Source: Phycisphaerae bacterium (GTDB lineage: Bacteria > Planctomycetota > Phycisphaerae > UBA1845 > Fen-1342). Taken from it: a stretch of DNA of 64,000 nt. Each line of letters starts with the position of its first letter. Positions within the stretch are counted from its first letter, which is position 1. Location: NCBI GenBank assembly GCA_030428945.1, contig JAUIEC010000012.1, forward strand, positions 102,273 through 166,272, in the 5' to 3' direction. A program made the translations under genes and the position numbers. The notes below the pieces were generated by a model, which ran no database searches, was not told the origin of the DNA, and saw only the letters and a program-made list of their open reading frames with translations. Positions 25,296-33,288 of the stretch are shown piece by piece.

Positions 25296-28163
25296 ATGGT
25301 TGCCAGATCCCGCTTGTTCTGGGTGGTTCTTATCGGCACGTGGTCGCTGACCGGCGCGGCGCGGGCCCAGTTTCAGCCGGACCTGGTGATCACCGACATC
25401 CTGGTCACACCGAGCAACCCCGCGGCCGGACAGCAGGTCTCGATCGAGGTCCGGGCGGTCAACGCCGGCAACGGCATGCCGGCCGCCGACACGCAGATGC
25501 ACATCTGGTTCAACCGTGCGACCAGCCCGGCCGCCTGCACGTCGGCGGATGACGTGCAGTTCCTGGAGATCGCGTTTCCGCCGGAGACGGTGCGACTGTT
25601 CACTTTCCAGACGACCTACCCCGGTCCGGGGAGTTACCGGATCCAGGCCCGGATCGACTGTCCGAACGCGATCGCGGAATCGGACGAGAACAACAACGCG
25701 TTCGCCCGGGACGTGACGGTCGGGTTCGGCGACCTGACGGTCGAGCGCATCGTGCCGAGCGTGGCCGACCCGGTGCCCGGGCAGCCGTTCATGGTCGACG
25801 TGACGCTGCGGAACACCGGTCCGGCGATCGAGGGGCTCTGGAGCTGCGGCGTGGCGTACACGGCCACGGAGCCCGAGACCTGTTCGTTCAGCCAGAGCGA
25901 GCAGCGGATCGGTTTCGGATCGAACGCGACGTTCACGATCTCTTTCGGGCCGGTCAGCTATCCGCAGGGAGGTTCGTATCCGGTCTGGGCGTGGGTCGAC
26001 TGCATCAACAACATTCCGGAAGCGAACGAAGGCAACAACAAGCTGCTGGGCAGCCTGGTGCTGAATCAGCCGGACCTGCAGATCACCGACATCCAGGCGA
26101 GCGTCGCGACGCCGCGGGTCGGCGTTCCCTTCGACGTGACGGTGACGGTGACCAACGTCGGCAGCGCCCCGGCAACGGGCTACCGGCTCTCGATCGCGCC
26201 GGACAGCGCCACGCTGCCGGAGGACACCTGCGGGCTGCCGGGCTTCGTCTACGACCCGAACGGCCTGGGCATCGAGCAGAGCCGAACCTTCACGTTCCCG
26301 GTGACCTACACCGAAACCCGGCAGCATCGCCTGTGGGCGATCGCGGACTCGTGCGGCCAGGCCGTGCAGGAGGCCCGCGAGGACAACAACGCCGACAGCA
26401 TCGACCTGAACGTGATCAATCCGAACCCGGGACTGCCGGACCTGGTGATCGAGAGCATCGCCGTGACCGAGATCCCGACCGAGGCGTTCGGCGCGGTGAC
26501 CGTGTTCGACGTGACCGTCCGCAACTACGGCACGGTCGCCAGCGGAACGTTCCAGGTCGGTGACTTCGACCTGCCGAGCTTTCCCGGCAACTTCCCGAAC
26601 GCGGCCGTGATCGGCAGCCCGGGTCCCCGGCAGGGTGGCACGGTGGCGGTGTCGGCCAGCGGAACCTGGAACGACTGCGCGTGGCGCTCACGCGAGGTGA
26701 ACGGCCTGGCGGTCAACGCGGCGGTGACGGTCCAGTTCTGGCGCAGCTACTACACCGGCGGCAGCAAGAGCTTCACCGCGTACGCCGATGTCTGCGGCGG
26801 GCAGAGCTACCAGCGGGTGCCGGAGTCCAGCGAAACCAACAACGGCTTCACCGTGGTCTTTGACGTGGTCGGTTGCGCGGCCGACAGCGACCGGGACGGT
26901 TTCTGCGACGACGAGGACTTCTGCCCCGAGACGCCGGACGAACTGAACAACGACAGCGACGGCGACGGCATCGGCGATGTCTGTGACAACGATGATGACA
27001 ACGACGGGTTCGAGGATGCCGCCGACTGCGAACCGCGCAACCCGCTGGCCTACCCGGGCGCGTTCGAGGACTGCACCGACGGGATCGACAACAACTGCGA
27101 CGGGCGGATCGACGAAGGCGCGACGACCTGGTACCGCGACGGCGATGGCGACGGCTTCGGCACGGCGTTCGAGACGGTCGTCGACTGCAGCGCGCCGGCC
27201 GGATTCGTCGACAACCCCGACGACTGTGACGATACGCGGGCGTCGGTTCATCCGGGGGCGAACGGGCCCTGCGATGACGGACTGGACAACGACTGCGACG
27301 GCGGCGTCGACAACGAGAGGCCGGTCTGGGGCCGGGACGCGGACGGCGACGGTTTCACCGACCCGGCCGACCAGATCATCGACGACGGTGGCGCCTGCGA
27401 CGGACAACCGGCCGGCTACGTCCTGGCCAGCGCGGTCGCGGATCCGGACGACGGAGACTTCATGGTGCCGGAACCGGTCGTCGCCAGTGATGCGCAGATC
27501 GAGATCCGCACGCCGGCCGGACGGGTCAACACCGGTTCCCTGCTCCTGGCGCGGAACGGGCCCGAGTCGTTCGATTTCGCCGTAACGGTCCGCTACGGAC
27601 CGGAAGCGGCCGACTGGCTGACGGTCACGCCGGCGGGCGGCACGGCCGAGAACGGGCAGGCCCTGCTGGAACTGGTGCCGGACGTGGCCGGCCTGGCGCT
27701 GGCGGCGTACACGGCCACGCTGGAGGTGACGGTCCACGGGGCGCGCCTGCCGGACGTTCCGGTGACCGTGGTGGTGCGGCGTCCGATCGTGCGGATCGAG
27801 CACGTCGGCCGCGGCGGCGGATCGGTCTGGACCGAGTACTACGACAATGCGGCCCGGCGTTCGGTGTTCGTGGGCTCGTATGACACGGACGAGGGCACGT
27901 TCGCGCTTGAGGGGAATGTACCGTTGTACGAGGGGATTTACGTTTACGCGTCCGACGACGACTGCTCGGCGTTCGTCGGCCTGACGCGCGATGGCGAACG
28001 CCTTCCGCAGGACCCGAATCGCGGGCGGTTCGGCCCGTTGCTGATCGATGGCGACACGACGCTGGAAGCGCACTTCACGCCGGACCTGCTGCTGTGCAAC
28101 TCGTGCGCCTTCCTGCTGTTCACGCTGAACCTGGTCGGCCTGGTCCGAACCCGCCGGCGCTGA
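25296..28163 (+). CDS. secreted multi-CARDB protein with Ca-binding repeats and C-terminal sorting-like tail
   Basis: 955 residues. The ATG at 25296 sits seven bases after AGGAG; the ATG at 25290 is too close. A signal peptide ends at ARA-QF. At least three CARDB-like domains follow (PDLVITDILVTPSNPAAGQ, LTVERIVPSVADPVPGQPF, PDLQITDIQASVATPRVG, with a fourth from PDLVIESIAVTE). Then come thrombospondin-3-like Asp repeats (DSDGDGIGDVCDNDDDNDGF), two MopE-like metal-binding motifs (CTDGIDNNCDGRIDEG, CDDGLDNDCDGGVDNE) and a BACON-like beta domain. The end is a Cys pair, a hydrophobic stretch and RRR, like a membrane-sorting signal. A surface adhesive protein is likely. Confidence 0.85.
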   Translation: MVARSRLFWVVLIGTWSLTGAARAQFQPDLVITDILVTPSNPAAGQQVSIEVRAVNAGNGMPAADTQMHIWFNRATSPAACTSADDVQFLEIAFPPETVRLFTFQTTYPGPGSYRIQARIDCPNAIAESDENNNAFARDVTVGFGDLTVERIVPSVADPVPGQPFMVDVTLRNTGPAIEGLWSCGVAYTATEPETCSFSQSEQRIGFGSNATFTISFGPVSYPQGGSYPVWAWVDCINNIPEANEGNNKLLGSLVLNQPDLQITDIQASVATPRVGVPFDVTVTVTNVGSAPATGYRLSIAPDSATLPEDTCGLPGFVYDPNGLGIEQSRTFTFPVTYTETRQHRLWAIADSCGQAVQEAREDNNADSIDLNVINPNPGLPDLVIESIAVTEIPTEAFGAVTVFDVTVRNYGTVASGTFQVGDFDLPSFPGNFPNAAVIGSPGPRQGGTVAVSASGTWNDCAWRSREVNGLAVNAAVTVQFWRSYYTGGSKSFTAYADVCGGQSYQRVPESSETNNGFTVVFDVVGCAADSDRDGFCDDEDFCPETPDELNNDSDGDGIGDVCDNDDDNDGFEDAADCEPRNPLAYPGAFEDCTDGIDNNCDGRIDEGATTWYRDGDGDGFGTAFETVVDCSAPAGFVDNPDDCDDTRASVHPGANGPCDDGLDNDCDGGVDNERPVWGRDADGDGFTDPADQIIDDGGACDGQPAGYVLASAVADPDDGDFMVPEPVVASDAQIEIRTPAGRVNTGSLLLARNGPESFDFAVTVRYGPEAADWLTVTPAGGTAENGQALLELVPDVAGLALAAYTATLEVTVHGARLPDVPVTVVVRRPIVRIEHVGRGGGSVWTEYYDNAARRSVFVGSYDTDEGTFALEGNVPLYEGIYVYASDDDCSAFVGLTRDGERLPQDPNRGRFGPLLIDGDTTLEAHFTPDLLLCNSCAFLLFTLNLVGLVRTRRR

Positions 28164-28170
28164 TGGCGCA

Positions 28171-28251
28171 GTGAAAGGGTGAAAGAGTGGAGGGGTGAAG
28201 GAGTGGTGGGGGGGAAAGAGTGGAAAGGTGAGAGCGTGAAGGAGTGAAAGA
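28171..28251 (+). repeat. 8-bp tandem repeat, 10 units (GTGAAAGG type)
   Basis: In phase: GTGAAAGG, GTGAAAGA, GTGGAGGG, GTGAAGGA, GTGGTGGG, a 9-base GGGGAAAGA, GTGGAAAG, GTGAGAGC, GTGAAGGA, GTGAAAGA. It starts seven bases after the CARDB gene stop and is inverted relative to the array at 28270-28325, so the RNA could form a long imperfect hairpin between convergent genes. Confidence 0.85.
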
Positions 28252-28269
28252 GGCGCCGGCCTGTCGTCC

Positions 28270-28325
28270 CCTTTCACTCTTCCACTCTTCCACCCTTTCA
28301 CCCTTTCACCCTTTCACCCTTTCCA
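28270..28325 (-). repeat. 8-bp tandem repeat, about 7 units (GTGAAAGG type, inverted)
   Basis: On the plus strand: CCTTTCAC, TCTTCCAC, TCTTCCAC, three copies of CCTTTCAC, CCTTTCCA. The stop codon of the GH97 gene (28306-28308) and its last two or three sense codons are made of repeat units. Confidence 0.85.
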
Positions 28326-30348
28326 GACGGATCGCGGTGCCTCCGCCCGCGGCCAGGGGCAGGGTCAGCGTGGAGTCGGCGGTGACGTCCTGTCGTTCGA
28401 TCGCGACCGGATGGGGATTGCTGTCCCAGTCGGCGCCCGGGCCGTCGCGGTAGATCGTAGCCTTGTAGCGGCGGCCGGGGTCGAGGAAGTCGAGCCTGAT
28501 TTCGAGCGTGCGGGCCTGCTCGTCGGTGATGCTGCCCACGAACCAGTCGTCGCTGTTGCGATCCTTGCGGGCGATCGTGACGTAGTCTCCGATGCGGGCG
28601 TTCAGGACGCGCGTTTCGGTCCAGTCGGTCGGCACGTCCTTGATGAACTGGAACGGTTCCGGGCGGGCCTCGTAGTTCTCCGGCAGGTCCGCGGCCATGT
28701 GCAGCGGGCTGTAGATGATGACGTACAGCGCCAGTTGCTTGGCGACGGTCGTGCTGACGCGTTCGTCCGGGCGATACTCCTCGAAGAGCACGTCGAAGAT
28801 GCCCGGGGTGAAGTCCATCGGTCCCGACAGCATGCGGGTGAACGGCAGGATCGTGGTGTGGTCCGGCAGGTTGCGGTTCCTGCCGCCCCAGGCGTTGTAC
28901 TCCTGCCCGCTGGCCCCTTCGCGGGTCATCATGTTGGGATAGGTGCGGCGCAGGCCGGTGTCCTTGATCGGCTCGTGCACGTCCAGCATGATCTGGTAGC
29001 GGGCCGCCGTCTCGACCACCTTGCGATAGTGGCGGACCATGAACTGCCCGTGATGCCACTCCTTGTGCGTCTGGCCGTTCTCATCCGTCCAGGCGATGTT
29101 CTGGCCGTGCGCGACGTAGCCGGTCTTGACGGCCCGCACACCAAGTCGCTGGTACAGCGCGAACGCGTCCTCCATCTGCCGCTCGTAGTTCTGAATCCCG
29201 GCCGCCGTTTCGTGGTGCCCGATCAGGCGGACGCCGCGTTCGCGGGCATACTCGGCCAGTCCCGGCAGATCGAAGTCGGGATAGGGTTCGGTGAAGTTGA
29301 ACTTGTCGCCGTTCGCGGGCCAGTTGCCGTCCCAGCCGATGTTCCAGCCCTCGACCAGCACGCCGTCGAAACCGTGCCGCGCGGCGAAGTCGATGTAGCG
29401 GCGCGTGTTCGCGGTCGTCGCCCCGTGGCGCGGGCCCGAACCCCAGGTGCTCTTGTCCAGGTGCATTTCCCACCAGATGCCGACGTACTTGCCGGGCTTG
29501 ATCCAGTCGGTGTCCTTCAGGCGGTTCGGCTCGTTCAGGTTCAGAATCAGGTACGAGGTGACCAGCCCACCCGGCGTGTCGGCCACCTGGATCGTCCGCC
29601 ACGGCGAGGTCATCGGCACCTGCCCGCGGACCAGGATGCCGTCGGACCACGGCACGAGTTCGGCCTTCAGGGTCGTCCCCGCGGTGCGCTGGAGCGTCAT
29701 CGCGGCGAAGTCGGTCAGGGCCGCTTCGTGAATGCTGATGTACAGGCCCTCGCCGGTTTCGAACGTCACCGGCGTGTGCACCTGCTTGATCTCGCTGACC
29801 GGGCCGTCGGTGTAACGGTACTCGTACCGATTGGCGTCCTGGCCCGGAATCCACCAGGAGCGGTGATCCCCGGCCAGTTCGAACGCGGTGACCTCGTCGG
29901 TGATCGCAATCCGGTCGAGGCCGGACTGCGCCGGGATGTGATAGCGGAAGCCGACGCCGTCGTCGAAGACGCGAAACGTGACTTCGAGTTGCTTCGCCGG
30001 ACCGGAGGCCTCGGCCAGCCGAACGGTCAGTTCGCGATGGTGATCGCGGATCATCCGCTGCTCACCCCAGACCTGCTCCCAGGTCCGATCGACATCGCGG
30101 GTGTCGCTCGAAACGATCTTCAGGTCGCGATCCAGCGCCGGACCCTCCTGCAGGCGGAAGCCCATCCGCGAGGGCTGCACCACCGCGGTCCCCTGCCGAT
30201 GAACGGCATAGGTCGGGTGACCGTCCCGGATCGAGAACGTGACCGTCAGCGTTCCGCCGGGTGACCGGACTTCGATCGTCTCGCCGGCCACCGCCGTGCA
30301 ACCGACGGCGGCAAGCACAATCAGCACGCAACTGGTTCGTCGCAACAC
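28306..30348 (-). CDS. GH97 alpha-glucosidase/alpha-galactosidase lipoprotein
   Basis: 680 residues from a GTG at 30348 with GAGGAG upstream; an ATG at 30399 would lengthen the signal and reach into the preceding gene. A lipoprotein-like signal ends at A-V-G-C (Cys17). The N-terminal beta-super-sandwich is followed by the catalytic barrel with VEGWNIGWDGNW, IGHHETAAGIQNYE and DVHEPIKDTGLRRTYPN, then MTREGASGQEYNAWGG, all typical of GH97. The segment AVKTGYVAHG has Gly where retaining members place the nucleophile Asp, which fits the inverting SusB-like group. It acts on alpha-linked oligosaccharides outside the cytoplasm. Follows the DUF6259-like gene by 58 bases. Confidence 0.9.
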   Translation of the reverse strand: MLRRTSCVLIVLAAVGCTAVAGETIEVRSPGGTLTVTFSIRDGHPTYAVHRQGTAVVQPSRMGFRLQEGPALDRDLKIVSSDTRDVDRTWEQVWGEQRMIRDHHRELTVRLAEASGPAKQLEVTFRVFDDGVGFRYHIPAQSGLDRIAITDEVTAFELAGDHRSWWIPGQDANRYEYRYTDGPVSEIKQVHTPVTFETGEGLYISIHEAALTDFAAMTLQRTAGTTLKAELVPWSDGILVRGQVPMTSPWRTIQVADTPGGLVTSYLILNLNEPNRLKDTDWIKPGKYVGIWWEMHLDKSTWGSGPRHGATTANTRRYIDFAARHGFDGVLVEGWNIGWDGNWPANGDKFNFTEPYPDFDLPGLAEYARERGVRLIGHHETAAGIQNYERQMEDAFALYQRLGVRAVKTGYVAHGQNIAWTDENGQTHKEWHHGQFMVRHYRKVVETAARYQIMLDVHEPIKDTGLRRTYPNMMTREGASGQEYNAWGGRNRNLPDHTTILPFTRMLSGPMDFTPGIFDVLFEEYRPDERVSTTVAKQLALYVIIYSPLHMAADLPENYEARPEPFQFIKDVPTDWTETRVLNARIGDYVTIARKDRNSDDWFVGSITDEQARTLEIRLDFLDPGRRYKATIYRDGPGADWDSNPHPVAIERQDVTADSTLTLPLAAGGGTAIRLERVKG

Positions 30349-30406
30349 CTGTCTCCTCGTTGATCGGATTCCGCGGTACCGTGAACGTGCCGCGATCATA
30401 CCAAGT

Positions 30407-32857
30407 TCAGCGCGGTTCCTCAGCGGACCGCTGCAACGCCAGGAAATCGCGCAGATCGACATCCTGGTCGCCATCGACGTCGAAGGCGAACCGGCAGTCG
30501 GCCGCGGTCGTCGGCGGGGTCGGCCCGCTCGCCAGGTCCGGCCCGGCCAGACAGTCCGCGAAGGCGGCCAGGTCGCCGACATCGATCCGCCCGTCGCAGT
30601 CGGCATCGCCCGGTCGGCAGTAGACCAGCGCCAGGCTGCGGGTCCCCTGCCCGCCCACGGTCGCGAGCCAGGTCAGGGTCAGCGTCGTCGGATCAACCTG
30701 GACCGAAACCGGCTGCGTGGCGCCATCCTCGGTCGTCAGGCGGCCGACGATGCGGGCATCGTCCGTCCAGGCGGCCGGCCGCGGGAGCGTCAGGTCGCCG
30801 TCGGCCCCGATCGGCTGGAAGACCGTCGTCCGCCAGTCTTCGTATTCGAAGGCGATGAAGTGCGGATCGGAACCGGCCAGGCTCTGCCCGTGCAGGGACC
30901 GCAGTACACCGCCGAGCACCCGCCCGCCCTGCTCCAGCAGGAAGCCGTCCGGCGCGACGACGTGCCCGCCGGATGCCAGCGGCGTGGCCGTCAGGTTGGC
31001 GGTCAGCACCGCGCCGTCGGCGAAGGTCGTCTGCGTGCGTCCGTCGGTGGGCAGATCGACAAACGACGTCATCGCGACGCCGACCCGCGGCGCGACGATC
31101 ACCTTCTGAAAACAGTCCAGCAGGCTGAGCCAGTCGGGGGACGTGGCGGACAGATCGCACGACAGGCTGTAACCGATCGACAGGTAGTACGTCAGGGTCG
31201 GCAGGTCGGTGGCCATCGCGGCCCCGGCGAGGTTGTGGGGCATGAAGACCATCGTCTCGCGAGCCCAGAGCGGGACCAGCGGGTACGGGCGGAAGGTGCT
31301 GTCCGGCCAGGTGTGCCAGCCGACGGTCTGGGACAGGCAGAAGCCGGACTCGTGACGGGCAAGCCGGTCGTATCCGCCCTCGGACAGGATCGGCAGCCAG
31401 GTCGCGCTGCGCTCGGCGAGGTCGACCAGTCCCTGCGTATAGGCCAGCGGATCGGGCGCGGCGGCGTGATCACCGAAGGTCGGCGCGGCCCGGGCCCCGA
31501 CCTGGTCCTCGAACAGCAGGTCGCACGGCAACGTCAGCGTGAACTCGTCGCGGGTCTGATCCTGGCGGGCGATCACGTCCGGGTCGTGCGGGCTGACGAC
31601 GTAGCCGCCGCGGCCGTTGTAGGTTTCGTAGATCAGGTTGCCGCCGCGGTCGCGGGCGACGATGCCGGTGCCGAGGTTCGCGAGCGTCGGGCCCTGGTCG
31701 TCCCACCAGGTCGGATTGGTGTAGGGCATCACGAGGTGGCCGTCGGCTTGGGCCTGCGCGACCAGGTCCTGCAGTTCGGCCAGGGTCCCCAGGGCGGGAT
31801 CCGGCGGCAGGTAGTCGGGATAATGCTCGTCAAACCCGACCGGCCAGAAGTTGACCAGGTGCAGCAGGTTCCCGGCCGGCAGCGTGTCGGCCACGGCGGC
31901 GAAGCCGTCGAAGGTGGTGCCGACCTGGCGGAAGTCGGCCTTCAGCAGCACGGCGGCGGCGAGTCGCTCGAAAAGTTCGGTTCCGAGTTTCTGCTCGAGG
32001 GTCGGAATCGTGTCGTGGCCGTTGCGGGTCCAGTAGTCGTCCATGGCCTCGGCGAGGTCCGATCCGATACTGAGCGTGATGACCGGCGAGACCCAGGTCT
32101 GCGCGGGCGCGAGCGTCAGGGTGTAATCGCGGTGGAACTTGCTGACGCCGCCGGCGAACGTGTCACGCAGGATCAGCCACTGCACCGGCGGCAGCGGATC
32201 CTGCGGATCGTGCACGGCGTAGACGGCGAACGCGCCGGTGTCCAGTTGGGTGAACGCGAAGTCGCCGAACATCTGCCCGGGATAGCGCGAGCCGAAGTCA
32301 TGGGCGGTGAAGAAGCCCGGCAGCAGTCGCATCCCTTCCATGTGCGGCACGTAGGCCGCCTCGACGTCGCTGTGCAGGAACGCCAGGTGCACCGGGTAGG
32401 CCGCCAGTTCGATCTCGACGGCCGACTGGTTCGTGACGGACAGCACGCTGTCGATTTCGGGTCCGTCCGTCGGCAGCATCGTCAGCGTGACCTGGCACGC
32501 GTGCGTTCCCGTGGCGACGTAGTCGAGGGTCAGGACCTGGTCCTGCGCGTTCCAGGCGTAGGAGAAGCGGCGGGCGGGGTCGGTCGGCGAGAAGCTCTCG
32601 CCATCGAGCCAGGTCCCGTCGGCGAAACGCAACACCCACGGCCCGTGCACGTTGCCGGGCGAGACCTGCCCGCCGGTGGTCTGATCGTGAATGGAGAGGG
32701 CCCGCCCGTCCGACTTGCGCAGGGCGATCTCGTAGTGGGTCGCGTTCCACAGTCGCAGGCGGTCAGGCTGGTCGTCCGCGAAACCGACCTGGGCAGACGC
32801 CGGCAGCGCCGTCGCCAGGACCAGCAGCGCAGCGACTCGAAGTCGTGGATTGAACAT
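30407..32857 (-). CDS. secreted DUF6259-like putative glycoside hydrolase with dockerin-type C-terminus
   Basis: 816 residues. The ATG at 32857 has GGGGG eight bases upstream. A signal peptide ends near ASA-QV. A beta-rich N-terminal region is followed by a TIM-barrel-like core with LLHLVNFWPVGFDEHYPDY, LVMPYTNPTWWDDQGP, CDLLFEDQVG and LPILSEGGYDRLA, which resembles DUF6259 hydrolase-like proteins. Acidic residues at strand ends (the Glu-Asp of LLFEDQ and the Glu of LSEGG) are candidate catalytic residues. The C-terminus has two dockerin-like Asp loops (DADCDGRIDVGDL, DVDGDQDVDLRDF) but ends in SAEEPR, not in the Cys tail of the other dockerins here. Substrate unknown; clustered with GH97 and GH38. 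Confidence 0.7.
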   Translation of the reverse strand: MFNPRLRVAALLVLATALPASAQVGFADDQPDRLRLWNATHYEIALRKSDGRALSIHDQTTGGQVSPGNVHGPWVLRFADGTWLDGESFSPTDPARRFSYAWNAQDQVLTLDYVATGTHACQVTLTMLPTDGPEIDSVLSVTNQSAVEIELAAYPVHLAFLHSDVEAAYVPHMEGMRLLPGFFTAHDFGSRYPGQMFGDFAFTQLDTGAFAVYAVHDPQDPLPPVQWLILRDTFAGGVSKFHRDYTLTLAPAQTWVSPVITLSIGSDLAEAMDDYWTRNGHDTIPTLEQKLGTELFERLAAAVLLKADFRQVGTTFDGFAAVADTLPAGNLLHLVNFWPVGFDEHYPDYLPPDPALGTLAELQDLVAQAQADGHLVMPYTNPTWWDDQGPTLANLGTGIVARDRGGNLIYETYNGRGGYVVSPHDPDVIARQDQTRDEFTLTLPCDLLFEDQVGARAAPTFGDHAAAPDPLAYTQGLVDLAERSATWLPILSEGGYDRLARHESGFCLSQTVGWHTWPDSTFRPYPLVPLWARETMVFMPHNLAGAAMATDLPTLTYYLSIGYSLSCDLSATSPDWLSLLDCFQKVIVAPRVGVAMTSFVDLPTDGRTQTTFADGAVLTANLTATPLASGGHVVAPDGFLLEQGGRVLGGVLRSLHGQSLAGSDPHFIAFEYEDWRTTVFQPIGADGDLTLPRPAAWTDDARIVGRLTTEDGATQPVSVQVDPTTLTLTWLATVGGQGTRSLALVYCRPGDADCDGRIDVGDLAAFADCLAGPDLASGPTPPTTAADCRFAFDVDGDQDVDLRDFLALQRSAEEPR

Positions 32858-32978
32858 CGACACGGCCCCCGAACAACGTCCGCAGGCGGAGTCTGCTCGG
32901 GGCTCCTGCCGCGGTTGCGCCAGTGTACCACACCACCGCGGGCGGCCGACGGATTTCGGCGGGGCAACCGGCCGCGGC

Positions 32979-33269
32979 TCAGCCGATCATGACGGTGGGT
33001 TCGCCGGTCGAAATCGAATCGGGCGGTCCGACGCAGGTGGCCATGTCACCCATCCGGGCGGCGGGCATGTTTCCGATGTACACGGTTGGGCATCCGGTCG
33101 GCATGACCGGACCACCAACGTGCGGTTTGGGTCCGGGGTCGACCATCGGGCAGGTGTGCTGGTCGCCGACGCGGGCGGCCGGCATGAATCCGATCAGCAC
33201 GGTCGGCTCTCCGGCGGCGATGACGCCTCCGTGCGAGGTCAGGTCGCTCATTCGTGCTGCGGCTGGCAT
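32979..33269 (-). CDS. PAAR-domain spike-tip protein
   Basis: This 96-residue protein starts at the ATG at 33269 with a strong AAGGAGG. It is a minimal PAAR protein: the sequence PAAR itself recurs (MPAARVGDQHTC, MPAARMGDMATC), with gly-rich turns and the final STGEPTVMIG. PAAR proteins cap the VgrG trimer of type VI secretion and can bind a zinc ion through His and Cys, here seen in DQHTC and DMATC. It is last of a four-gene minus-strand set beginning with VgrG, so it should form the tip of the same spike. No toxin extension is attached; the cargo is likely the neighbouring metzincin-like protein. Confidence 0.93.
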   Translation of the reverse strand: MPAAARMSDLTSHGGVIAAGEPTVLIGFMPAARVGDQHTCPMVDPGPKPHVGGPVMPTGCPTVYIGNMPAARMGDMATCVGPPDSISTGEPTVMIG

Positions 33270-33288
33270 CGACGGCCTCCTTGCGTGA

